Source of the DNA: Vermamoeba vermiformis
Lineage: Eukaryota; Tubulinea; Echinamoebida
NCBI GenBank assembly: GCA_045837725.1
Contig: JBEWZL010000202.1
Coordinates: 186,001-250,000, forward strand
Direction: 5' to 3'
DNA length: 64,000 nucleotides
Below the pieces are notes generated by a model. The model did not search any database. It saw only the letters and a list, made by a program, of their open reading frames with translations, and was not told where the DNA came from. Shown piece after piece: positions 1 through 11,200 of this stretch. The number at the start of each line of letters is the position of its first letter. Position 1 is the first letter of the stretch. The position numbers and the translations under genes are program-made.

Positions 1-422
1 TAATGCGTGGCCTACGGTGCGAATCAAAAATTGCAAATATTAACTTAACGCTGATCTATTTAGACTTACCCTGTGGAACCTCTTCAACATGAGCAAATCT
101 CGGGTCCCCTCGTAGAGACCTAATATCTAAATCATCTGGGACCTAAATGTAATAAGTTACCGCATTAGTTGAACGGTCTGACCTTAACGGAATTCTAGCA
201 TAAAACAAATAAAACAAATCGGATTAAACCTACCTCGATAGAAGCGCTACCGAACTCTGGAAATTCATGCACGATGGATCCAATGTTAGATGCAATATCT
301 TTGACTCGCTGTCCTTCAGCTGCAGAACTTCCAGACTGCTTGACGTAGATCCTCTTTGCCGAGGCCTGCAAGATGAAGCCAACGAGGACAATAGCAACAA
401 AAAGATTATGTTTTGTGGCCAT
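1..422 (-). CDS. Small secreted protein, 3' end cut by the window edge
   Basis: The product is not recognised. The start at 422 opens a typical signal peptide (MATKHNLFVAIVLVGFILQA, with likely cleavage after ASA), so the protein probably enters the secretory pathway. Exon 1 (422-234) ends in GAG before GTAGGT. Exon 2 (about 142-72) reads on in frame as VPDDLDIRSLRGDPRF... and ends at GTAAGT. A further acceptor near base 15 leads off the window. The mature part has no cysteines and no motif I can name. The 3' end is missing, so the length and family cannot be judged. Splice joins are inferred from frame and consensus only. Confidence 0.6.
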
Positions 423-1008
423 CGTGCGGTGTTCAAGCGGTTAAAAGAAAAGTCAACTTTTGATGCTTCCAAGAATAAATTGCCTCCCTCCTCTAGTGCT
501 TTCTTTGTCCCGTCACAATAGTAGCCAACGGTCAACTCCAGAGGCAAGAACTGGGTAGCTTTTTTGCGAAAGGGAAAGGTATCAACCGTTTGATTAATTT
601 ACGCATCTTTGCGAGCCTGACATTGACATGTTCAGAATTACCGTTAATAGATTTACGATTATGCGCACACAAATGATTTTTTAATCTTTATATTCGATAA
701 TAGAAAAGAAGTACTCACAAGTCTTGACAAAGATTGTAATAATAGTTCCAAACCATGACGTTAACTGACTGGCATCCGACGTTGCAGATCTAGGCTTTGA
801 AGGTGACTCCAGGGGCAAAGTATGCAGTGCCAACTATACTAATATCAATATCATGCTTAAAATCAAGACAAACGTTACCGTTAAAAGCGACATGTAGAAC
901 CGTTCCAAGTTGAAAACGTCACCACGTGGTGCTACCAATATTCGCACTCGTAGCAGTCAATCTCAATTAAGTCGCAGAAACTGATGAACGAAGGCATATT
1001 GAAGACGG
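423..1008. other. Upstream intergenic stretch, no gene recognised
   Basis: This lies upstream of the secreted-protein gene on the minus strand. I see no convincing coding frame, RNA gene or repeat. It presumably holds that gene's promoter, but no core element is distinctive enough to call. Confidence 0.4.
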
Positions 1009-1105
1009 TCAATGGCGCGCATTAATTTTGCCGTAACCGTACTCGTTGTCCTTGCCAGGCTCGCCAAGATCAGAAATTTGAATGTAGGTAGGATCAGATT
1101 CCATT
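1009..1105 (-). pseudogene. Orphan subtilase (S8) C-terminal fragment
   Basis: The minus strand reads ISDLGEPGKDN followed by EYGYGKINARH and a stop. This resembles the last conserved block of peptidase S8 domains (…DLG.pGkDn.yGyG.vnA), which follows the catalytic-Ser helix. No GTSMA catalytic-serine block and no other S8 motif is visible in the flanking 900 bases on this strand, so the piece stands alone. It may be the remnant of a lost subtilase gene. It could also be a distal exon of a gene whose other exons I failed to see. Confidence is limited by the short match. Confidence 0.35.
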
Positions 1106-1465
1106 TTGGCTTTGTGGCGCCAAAAGAACCTTATATTTGAATATCTAATCCGACCGTAATAATTGCACGCCCAAGTGATAAATGAAATAAATACGTATTT
1201 CAATAACAAGAGCCAGCAGATCTGAACCAGCTCTGAATTTCCTGAACACGAAGGATTAGATTTCAGTATTGGTCGAGCATTCCATTGTACATTGGATAAT
1301 TTATTCACAGAACCAACCACAAAAACATAATAGACAAAAGTCAAATCCATCCGAAATTTCTTAAAATTCTTTTCGAGTTTCGCAACCCCCAACAAAAATA
1401 TTTGGATAATTTCAGAACATTAGTCCAGTCTAAATTTGAACGCGTAACCACAAAAAACAGAGAAA

Positions 1466-2445
1466 ATGAACAAAAATATTCAGTTGTGCTTACTCATCCT
1501 GGGTGGATTTGCTTTACTAGCTTCTTGTACGTGGCTTCTGAAGCAAGATGTGGCCCCTCTAACATTATCCTATAGGCGAAGAATATATCTTAGAATGGAA
1601 CTCATACGTTAATTATAAAAACACAATCAACATTGGGTACGTGTTACCTCGATCCAGAATTCCTGTAGTCACTCGGTCTAATGTTCATCGCAGGGATACC
1701 ATTACTTGGATTACGTGGGATGGAGAAACTCATTCAGTCCAAACTATTGACGGAACTGGCGAGCTAGATTCAGGATTTTTTACTGGATCGCTAAATCGTA
1801 AGAAAATTATTGACCTATAAAGATAATATGATATTCTAACGTGGCTTAAATGTAACAGAAAATGCTTCGTTTAGCCATACCTTCAATAAGGCTGGCACTT
1901 TCAAGTACTATTGCTCGTTGCACGCATCTATGATGATGGGCGAAGTCACTGTTATTGACCCTAATGGTAATTTTCCTAGCGTTACTTTCATAATGTAATT
2001 ACGTACCATTCACAAGCCAAAAATAAGTGTCGAAACTTGACCGAAAACTAAAATTTTGGTATTCCAACCAGCCCCAGTAGATCCACCAGTCGCCGTGCCA
2101 GTCGCTGCTCCCGTCGCTGAAGTTCCCATCACGCCACCCCAGCCGGTGCCTGTTGCAGCACCCATATCAGTTGAGGTCCCTGTAGCTGCACCTATTGAGG
2201 CTCCAGTTGCTCAAACACCCACTGACACGATGCCACCTGTAACTTCCGCACCCACGCAAGTTGTAACTCCGGCCACGACATTGCCTCCTACTCGCAACAA
2301 TAGTAAGTCAGAAATATACATACCTTCGATGAATGTGAGACTAATTTAAATCCTTGTAGACAATCAACCAAACGTTTCTTCTGGTCGAATGTTGTACGGA
2401 TCTGCTTTGGTGACGGCATTCGCAGCATGCGCTATAATGTTTTAA
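1466..2445 (+). CDS. Cupredoxin-domain, probably GPI-anchored surface protein
   Basis: Six exons were joined by frame: 1466-1526, 1576-1636, 1694-1797, 1859-1966, 2072-2302 and 2360-2445. A signal peptide (MNKNIQLCLLILGGFALLAS) is followed by a plastocyanin/cupredoxin-like domain: GDTITWITWDGETHSV supplies the first His ligand and KYYCSLHASMMMGEVTV supplies Cys, His and Met, so all four type-1 copper ligands appear present. Next comes a linker of about 80 residues rich in Pro, Val, Ala and Thr. The C-terminus is short and hydrophobic (GSALVTAFAACAIMF) after Asn/Ser-rich residues, as in GPI-signal tails. Likely role: copper-binding or electron-transfer-type protein on the cell surface. The substrate is unknown. 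Its 3' end converges with the hydrolase gene about 95 bases away. Confidence 0.8.
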
Positions 2446-2540
2446 TACTAAACAAATGTTAATATAATACCTCAATGTACATAAAAGTAAAACTTACGTT
2501 TATTTATTCACAAGTTGGTTTCCATATTCGCATCCAGATC

Positions 2541-4722
2541 TTATTCTTCGTCTTCTTCGTGGTGATTATTATTGACGTTATTGTTATTAATATTGTTTTT
2601 GCGAAGTTCAACCAGGGCTTGAATATACTCCGCAATAACTCGATCCACGTAGCAAGTACCACTGGGCCACAAACCTTCGACAAAAGACACGTGACCTCCC
2701 TTCTTAGTAACGGCCAATATAATATTCTTATTGTTTTGTGCTTGTTCTCGTGGAAGTGCTGTCGGATCTACAATCGGATCGTCGTAGGCATTGACGAGCA
2801 GGGCTGGAATGGCAATATTGTGGATGTACTGGGCTGAACTAGCATCCCGATAGTAATCATCGACACTAGGATAGCCAAACACTACGCGCGTGAATTTATC
2901 GTCGAAATCACGCAATCTCTGGGACTAAAAGGCAAAAAAAAATTGGTTAGCAAGTGTTCAGATCCGAGTACTTTTTGATGTTGGTTATACACTATATAAT
3001 CGATTATAGGATTAATAATATTATAGTATATAGCGGGCGAGTAGCTCTATCGATTTATGAATTTAAATAAAATCGTACGTTTTTAGGGGAGTGGGAGTTG
3101 TCGCCGGATCTTACCTTGAGAATGACATCAAAATCCAATTCAGGCACATTTCGATATGCTTCTTTTTGGCTGTAAGAATACAATATTAACATATTATATA
3201 GTATCAAATAGTATTATCGGTACGACATACCCTTTGAATGTCTTAACAGTACTAGAGGTCAATTGCCAGTTATAGAACGGCGATTTAGCCATAACTTCGC
3301 TGGACTTGACAAAATCGAACGGATTTGACACGGAGACTGCTCCGCTCAACGGGGTTTTATCGCCCTCTTCTCCGAGGTATTTAACCTAATAAGGAAACAT
3401 TAGGAACTGTGAAGTCAAGTTGCAAAAGTCTTCTAGCTACTTTTAACATGCAAACAAATCTACTTACCAATATATTACTGCCTAAAGAATATCCGACTGC
3501 AAAAATAGGTGCTTCAGGGTACTCGTTTCGGATGTGGTTGCAGACTTGTCTCAGATCTCCCGTGTAAGCACCGCAATATGACTTCGGAGTCTATAATGCA
3601 AGGATTACATATTAATGACGCATATATTTGCTTTCTAAGCAATATTAGTGAATTTTCTCTGGCAACTAAATAATTTAACAAAATTTTAGCCGGATCTGCT
3701 TCGGCAAATTGACTTGCAAATATACCAATTCGATATAATTGCGAATATCTATCGTACCAATAATTCAGTGCCATTAGTTCCACGATAATTCATCGCCACG
3801 CATTTGACACGCATTCGACGGCGCAACTCTTTCGCTGTATGTCGCAAATAAATTGAGCGAGAACCTCCATTAAGACCTACAACACTTTATTAGCATCATG
3901 TAATTATATATAAGCTAATTATAAAGCGAAGAATGTCGGTTAGAATCTAAATTGGATCTCGTACAAAAGTTGATCCGGCGATGGTTCATTTACGGGACAA
4001 GAATTAAATTGCTATTATTTAATATGAATTGTAATATACTTACCAGGAATAAACAAGACAATAGGAACTCTGTCATCATTAGCTGTAATTTTATCTTCGA
4101 ACCAATCCAGACCCAAAACGCCACTATCTTCCAATGATAGAATTTCTCTGTATATTTTATAATTGTTATTATAACGATGTATATTAAGAATATTGTTATT
4201 GCAATTTACCTGCGACGTTCGAAACTAACGTGTCCTCTGAATAAAACTCCCGCGATCGTGTTCAAATGATTGTTGTAGCACCAAATAGTTGGCCAATAAG
4301 CTTGATGTAATGAAGGGCACTATGTATGGATTTGTTAGTGATTTATTATGATATAGTTTTGATCTGGATCCCGCGCGAAAATCATAAATTCCACGGGAGC
4401 ATTGTAAATCGGAAATTAATATTCAAAATATTATGAATAAATTAATAGACTACTAATCTACTGGGATTTATTACTTTACCTTGTTTAGAATTTCTTGATT
4501 CGTTTCATTAACGTGGTGATACAATTTCGGCTTTTTAACGACGCGAATCCAATAATCCAATATAAATAATACAATACCAAGTACTACAGGTGCTGGTATC
4601 ATAACTTTTCGTTGTTTTAGTTTCGGTATTAACTGTTGTAAACGTATCCGCAATGCTTCTTTGACGGAGCTAAAACTAGTTAGCCCGAAATGCTCGAGCG
4701 CTCTTCGCAACAGATCTGACAT
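2541..4722 (-). CDS. Alpha/beta hydrolase, ABHD1/ABHD3 (YheT-like) family
   Basis: A multi-exon gene starting at 4722. The N-terminus carries one membrane segment (PAPVVLGIVLFILDYWI), as in ABHD1/3 proteins. Later exons encode the core: FIPGLNGGSRS and CVAMNYRGTNG (oxyanion/strand regions), nucleophile elbow VGYSLGSN, then NAYDDPIVD (acid) and KKGGHVSF (His). A complete Ser-Asp-His triad is therefore visible. The family acts on medium-chain phospholipids or other lipid esters at membranes; substrate here is inferred. The tail is Asn/His/acidic low complexity (NNNNVNNNHHEEDEE). Exon 1 ends at 4480 and the next begins at 4319. All the joins I checked keep frame, so the gene looks intact. Confidence 0.85.
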
Positions 4723-5276
4723 AATACTACACGAAATTTGATAGTATTCTGTATACCTGTTGTCTTCTTATCGGTTCAGACACGAAAAATCATGCGACAA
4801 AGCTTCAGCGCAAACTATTTTTCCGATTGCCTCGAACACGTGATGAAATTACCATAAAAGGAGCTACGAACACTGGTGCGCGTGTAATTCCTTGGTACTA
4901 CGACATTTCCTCGCGTGACTGTCCAACGGTTTTGGGAACAGATGCGACTCCAGTGCACTCACAAGCAAAATAACACTTTCAGACATTCATCTCCTAATAA
5001 ATTTTTCGCATAGAGCTGCTATTGTAATCTTACCCTCTGGAATTATTTGGATCGCGATCCCAAGCTTGGGTGACTGGTTGTGCTACATAATGCCAAGACT
5101 TGGAAAACAGGTAATTTAGCTCTACTATTGGACAATATATTTAACTGTTCAATATCCTCATTGGTGTCATGTACATTCACCAGCATGCAAAGAAAATTTT
5201 TGACAAGTACGGTAATTAGCCAATGCAATATTTAGAATAAAGCTGCTTTATTAGCTACAATTTGGCCATTCAATTA
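4723..5276. other. Intergenic stretch between hydrolase start and nucleoporin end
   Basis: No coding frame with consensus splice sites, RNA gene or repeat is seen. It lies upstream of the ABHD-like gene and downstream of the nucleoporin (same strand), so it probably carries the hydrolase promoter and the nucleoporin 3' UTR. Confidence 0.4.
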
Positions 5277-8200
5277 TTATTTTCTAGGTGCCCACATGGC
5301 AGAGTTGCCAAATTGAGGAGGCTGTGCTGCAGGTTGAGGTGCTCCACCAAAGCCGCCAAAACCGGTCGTTGGCTGTCCTCCACCAAAGCCAGGCGACGAT
5401 GAGGCAAGTTGACTGAAAGGACTTCCACCAGCTGTAATTACACAGGTTAATATTAAGTCATAGCCGTGTATGAAAGGCAACGTACTGCTTGGTGAACCAA
5501 AAGTGCTGCCAGATCCAAAGACACGAGGTGCGTTAGTAGTCGCTTGAATTTGTTGTTGTACTGCTTGAGGCTGAAGTAACGGTCAGGTAATGATAACAAC
5601 AGATTGACGTATGTCACGTTGAGGAAGCAGACCAATGACTTACGTTTCCAAGACCGAAGCCAGGAGTTGCAGGAGAGCCAAAAGTTGAAGTAGATCCAAA
5701 CGACGCTGTTGGGCCACCTAAAATAAAGGTGTTAATGGATGGAAACAAGGTATGGCTTTTGGGCACTTACCCAATGAAGAGCTTTGACCGAACACGGATC
5801 CAAGCGAACTTTGTTGACCGAATGAAGCAAAAGGCGAAGATCCAGAGCTTGGCGCTGGTGTGCCAAACGATGTTGTAGGCGCGCTAGGTTGCGCAGCAGG
5901 TGTCGATGGTGTAGAACCGAAGCTGGATCCGAAGGTCGGTTGCGTCAAGAAGGATCCGCTAGTAGTACCACCAAACAAGTTGCCAGTAGATGGTGTAGTG
6001 GTAGCTGCTGGCGTGGTTGTGGCGCCACCGAAAGGATTCGTAGCTGGTTTATTAGGCTGTGCTGCGGGTCCTCCTAATGACAAGCCAAAAGACAGGCCAC
6101 CCGTGCTCGTGCCACCAGGTGCAGTGGTAGCTGAGGGTTGTGTTGTGCCAAAAGTGCTTGGCGTTGATGGTGTTGATGGTTGTGCACCAAAGCCGAAGCT
6201 TGGCGTTGATGAGCCGAAGCCAAAGCCAAAACCTGACGAAGTATTAATAGCTAAAAAAAAAGTGTGACAAGCAAATGTCTTACCAGAAGCAGGGGTGGCA
6301 GGGGTTGTGGGCTCAGTAGGCTTAGCCGCGTCAGGCTTTGCAGGTGTAGTAGTAGCTGCAGGAGTGCCAAAAGTGCTTGTAGTACCTGTTGTCGTGGTTG
6401 CAGGAGCGGATCCCAATCCGAATGTGCTCGAAGAACCCGAACCAAAACCAAAAGTGCCAGATGTGCCGCTCGAACTACCAAATCCAAAGCCTGTGCCAGT
6501 AGTAGTGGATGTGGTTGATGGGGCTGTAGTGGCCGTGGTGCCTGTGGCAGTAGTTGTTGCCGTGCCCGTAGTACTCGTGGCAGGAGTTGATGTCGCGGGT
6601 GTTGTTGTGGCTGTGCCAGTAGTAGTAGGCTTGCTACCATCAGTGCCCGGTATCGTGCCAAAGCTGAACGTTGATGAGCCTGTGGCAGGTGTGGTAGTTG
6701 CAGCAGGCTTCGTGTCAGTCTTTGGTGAAGACGAAGTTGTGGAACCAAACGTGAAAGTGCTTGAGCCCGATGTGGGAGGCTTATCACCGCTAGTAGTAGT
6801 GCTTGGTCCGCCAAATGTGAATGAGCTACCTAACGTGGTGCCAGCAGGCTTATCAGTAGATGGTGCGGATGTCGCGGGTTTAGTTCCCGGTGAGGTCTTT
6901 GGATCGGATGTGCTCGTGCCAGTGGCGGGTTTAGTGGCGTCTGTAGCGCCCAAAGAACCAAACGAGAATGTGCTTGATGTGCCCGTTGCTGGCTTCGTGT
7001 CACCTGGCTTTTTGTCTCCGCCAGTGGGACCACCGAACGAGAACGTGTTTGCACCGAGAGATGACAACGAGCCAAAGCCTAATGAGGAAGTTCCACTCGT
7101 GCCTGAGCTAGTCGAAGGAGCTGTTGTGGCGGCGGGTTTGTTGGTATCTGACGTTGTCGTGCTTGGTGCACCAAATCCAAATGAACTCGTGCCAGGCTTG
7201 GTTGAATCGGCCGTGCCGAAGCTAAATGATCCCGAAGTGCCTAATGGCTTTGCTTGGTCTGCTGGCTTCGGAGATACTTTTGCAGCACCGCTCGGCGGCA
7301 CCGCGCCAGGACGAGGACCAGTGGTTTCAACATAACTGTCTTCTGAGTCCTCACCTTCTTCTTCTTCCTCGTCTTCCTCTTCTGGATCGTGGTAAGACAC
7401 AACTAAAAACAGCGTCAATAAAATTATTTTGTGAAACGATCAAGTGTGCACAATCCGGAATTTGAGCTCGGATAAACTGTCTAATGAGACAAGCCATCCG
7501 AAACTAATAGTTTAAACTTACGTGTTTGAGGTGCACCAGTCTTTCTCTTCTCTCCCGGCTTAGGTCCGGTCATAGCAGTGGGTGCAGGACCCTTTGTAGC
7601 TCCCGCATTGAAATTGAAAGCAGATGCGGGGTTGGAAGTAGATCCGCTCGTATTTAACGTGAACGGCGCTGCGGTCGTCGATTGGGCAGGCTTGTTGGTA
7701 TTGCTACTGCCAGTAGAAGGTTGACCGAATGAAAATGACGAGCCTGTCGTTCCAAAACCGAATGATCCAGAACCATTCAACGAGTTTCCAGAAGTTTTGG
7801 CAGCAGCGACAGGAACTTGGGGACGAGGCTTAACTGGTGATGGCTTGGCCTGCTCGGGCTCTTCGTATTCCTCCTCAGGAGTACCTTCTTCATCGTCGTA
7901 TTCCTCGTCGTACTCTTCGTCTTCTTCCCACTCTTCTTCCTCGTCTCCGTCTTGATCTTCAGCCACGCCAAATTTGATGCGGCCAGTAGTAAATTGTGTT
8001 CCGCTTGCGGATAAGGATTTAGCAGGGGATGGTGTCGGTTTGATTAACGCGGAATTGGTCAAATTAGGCACGCCAAACTTTTGCCCAGCCAAAAAGTCTT
8101 TGTTGTCGCTTGTAGCCTGATTACTGTTCGTGTTAGGCGCCGTTGGTTTTTGCTGCATTTTCTTCAACATCTCCGCGGTCGAGAGTTCTTCGTCAATAGA

Positions 8201-11200
8201 GCCCTCATCGTCGTCGATGACGCGAGCTGCGGGTTGTTTCGTTGGAGCGGTAGTAGGGAATCCAAATTGCATCGGGACAGCCGCTACTTTTGAAGGTGCT
8301 GCCGACCATTGTGGACCAGTCGAGGGCGCCGCTGAAGGGGCAGGAGCAGCAGCGAAAGGCGAGGACATCATAGCTGGCTTAGGCTGGTTCAAGAGGTTGG
8401 TTGACATGGGTGACACGCCCGCAGTAGGTGTCATCTTAGGTGTGACACTTGATATTTGTGAAGAAGGAGTGGATGTTAACGATGACGGTTGTCTGTAGCT
8501 TTGAACTGGCGTCGATGGAGTCAGCTTGAGCTCGAGCAAGTCCTCGGGAATATTGACGACGTTGGTGTTCGGCTTAGATCTGCCAGTGCTGACAAATCTT
8601 TGTTTCAAGATCTGCTTCAACTCGCGCATTCTTGAACCTGAAGGCTGCTTGTTATAGTAGTAATAAGGCATCTCCGGATCAAAGTCGATGTTCTCGGTTG
8701 GAGCGGCCATAACTGAGGTAGGATTGTACGAAAATTGCGGTTTGGATTGCAATGTGCGCGAAATTTTCTTCACCTTTTGAGCGGATCTACTTAGTAACAA
8801 ATGTTAGTATTTAGCGAACCACGCTATATTTAGGTGCGTCAAGAATGATTTACGTTAAATGACTCGATATGAAATCGTAATTTGGATTTCAAAATTGCGT
8901 TGCGGTTACTTACTGAACTTTCTTCAAGTCGTCCCAAGCAGCACTAGGAACAGGTCTGCCCTCCGCTGCCAATCGCAGCTGGATCCGGTTAAATGCATCC
9001 GAGAGCTGCTTGATTTTCTGTTTTTGATTCGCTACGATTTCGTAGTGGCTGCGCAGAGTTCCGTAAAGTGAAGCGAGAGTTGGCACCTTGAAGACTTTAT
9101 CACTGAATAAATTTTAAAATTAGTAGGATTCTTTCTATTAAAGGCAATTATCTATTTAAGGAAAAAGGAGGATCGCGTGACGTGCCAATAACATTTGTTT
9201 CATGAAACGATTTTTTTAAATTGCAATGCCGAATCGAAAATAGAATCTCAACTTACTCTCGTTTGCCACGTTTGATCATCATGGAATCTAAATATTGTTC
9301 GACTTGCTTAACGCTGCTATCTACTTCGTTGATTAGGCGTTTCAACTTTTTGCGGGTTTCTTGGGATTCGGGATCCAAGTTGCGCGAGTCCAACAAGTGT
9401 TGATAGGACTCATCTTGGCTTGCCATAATCAACGATTCAGCTTCTTGGGCAAAAGCAAACGCTAAAAATAGAAACGAGTTTAATAAAGGTCGTTGAAACT
9501 TCAAGATTCTCCGTTAAATTAAAATAATTATCGGCGACCAATTTTAACCGCACTCAAATTAGTTAAAAGGGCCCAAAATTTGATCCAAATTGCAATCTTA
9601 AACAAATGCAAAACGAATCTAAATGAATTAAATAATGCCAAAGATTCTTTCTTGGCGCCACGTACCATCCAAAAAGTTGATCTTTAAAGCGTCAACTTGG
9701 CGTTTCAATGCTTCAATTTCAACGTTATCTCCGTCTACTTTAGCCATAATATCGCTCGTTGATGCACAAAGCTGCGTCAGCTCTGCTTCAGTGAACGGGA
9801 GTTTCTTCTCAGGAGGCATTTTAGCACCTTGTTGAATAGCCTTAATCTTGTTGACTGTATCAGCGACCCATCCATGAGCACGTCTCATTGCTTCGTTGAA
9901 AATCGCGATCTGCTCCATAAATTGCTGTTCGATCCCGCGTTCAGGGTTGATCGGTCGGGAAATTAACTCTTGAGCTGTCACTCCTTGTTTGGGCTTAGCC
10001 GCTTGTTGTCCTTGAACAGGTTGAGGCTGAGGAGGTTGAGCCGCTTGAGGTGGCTTAGTCGAAGGAACATTCTGGCCGATCGAAGGTGTACCTTGGCTAC
10101 CAGGAGGTACTTGTGAGCTTGGTGTGCTCAAATTAATTTTAATAGGAGCTGGCTGTGCTTGAGTAGTAGGAGCCTATCGAATAAAAATGAATGAGAACAT
10201 GTCCCGTGTGACTTCGGCTAGATTTGCGAAGAGGTGTGTACCTGTTGTGGGGATTGCTTCGGCGCAGGTGCAAATGAAATTGCCTGCTGAGACGACGTCT
10301 TGGGAGGGGCAGCAGTAGTTGGTGCAGTCGCTGTCGACGGTGCCTTCGGCTTCGCATCAAAAGTGAAGCTTGTCGCGCCAGATCCAAATCCAAAGTCAGT
10401 AGCCGGGGCTTGCTTGGGAGGCGCTAAGAAAAAACGCTTAATAACTTGTGTATAAAAGTAATAAACAGATACTACGGAAATGCGGTGAATCGAAAAATCT
10501 TCGGCAGATCTCGATCCAAATTAATTGATGCACAGATCATTAAAGATCAAAATAATTCACGATCGTGTGCTAAAATTAAATCTGTGTTTTAAGGATCTGA
10601 ATTTAAACGGCAAGGAGGCAGGGAAGGTGGCCGAAATGAAAAATTTGTAGATCTGCTCGAAAATGATGCCACTTTCGCGATAATGCGATAAGAATGCATT
10701 CCAATTATTGTTGATTTAAGAATTTGCTAAAGCACTTCAGCTAAAGAGATGGATAATTTCAATGACGTGGATGCAGAAAATTATTGGGAGTCTCGCGGCA
10801 ATGACTCGCAGTACAGCGACCTCAAAAACTTCTATTCGAGCGCAGAAATTCAAAAAGACTTGAATAGAGACGCGAACGCGCTTCATAATGAGGTCGAAGT
10901 ACGAAACATTGGAAAAGAACTCCACGACAAGCAATTACAAAAGCAAGAACGCAGATCACCGTCAATAAATAGAGAAGAAAATAACAAAAAAAGATCTAAC
11001 AATCCTTTGTACGAAAATGTCACGTCAGACGAATAAAGAAAGCGGGAGTAGATCCGGAAAATTAAAGAGAAAAATTTCAATTCAACTAAACAGGAGCAAT
11101 TTGACTTACCAGCTTGAGCTCTTCGCTGAACAGATGGAGAACTAACAGAAGACGGCCTACATTCAAATCACATTAGAATAGGTGCAATTAATATTAAATT

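Noticed and set aside
6251-7335. Long open frames on both strands opposite or overlapping the FG repeats
   Set aside because: They are shadows of the repetitive FG exon; the Phe-Gly reading frame is the one that joins flanking exons and matches Nup214.
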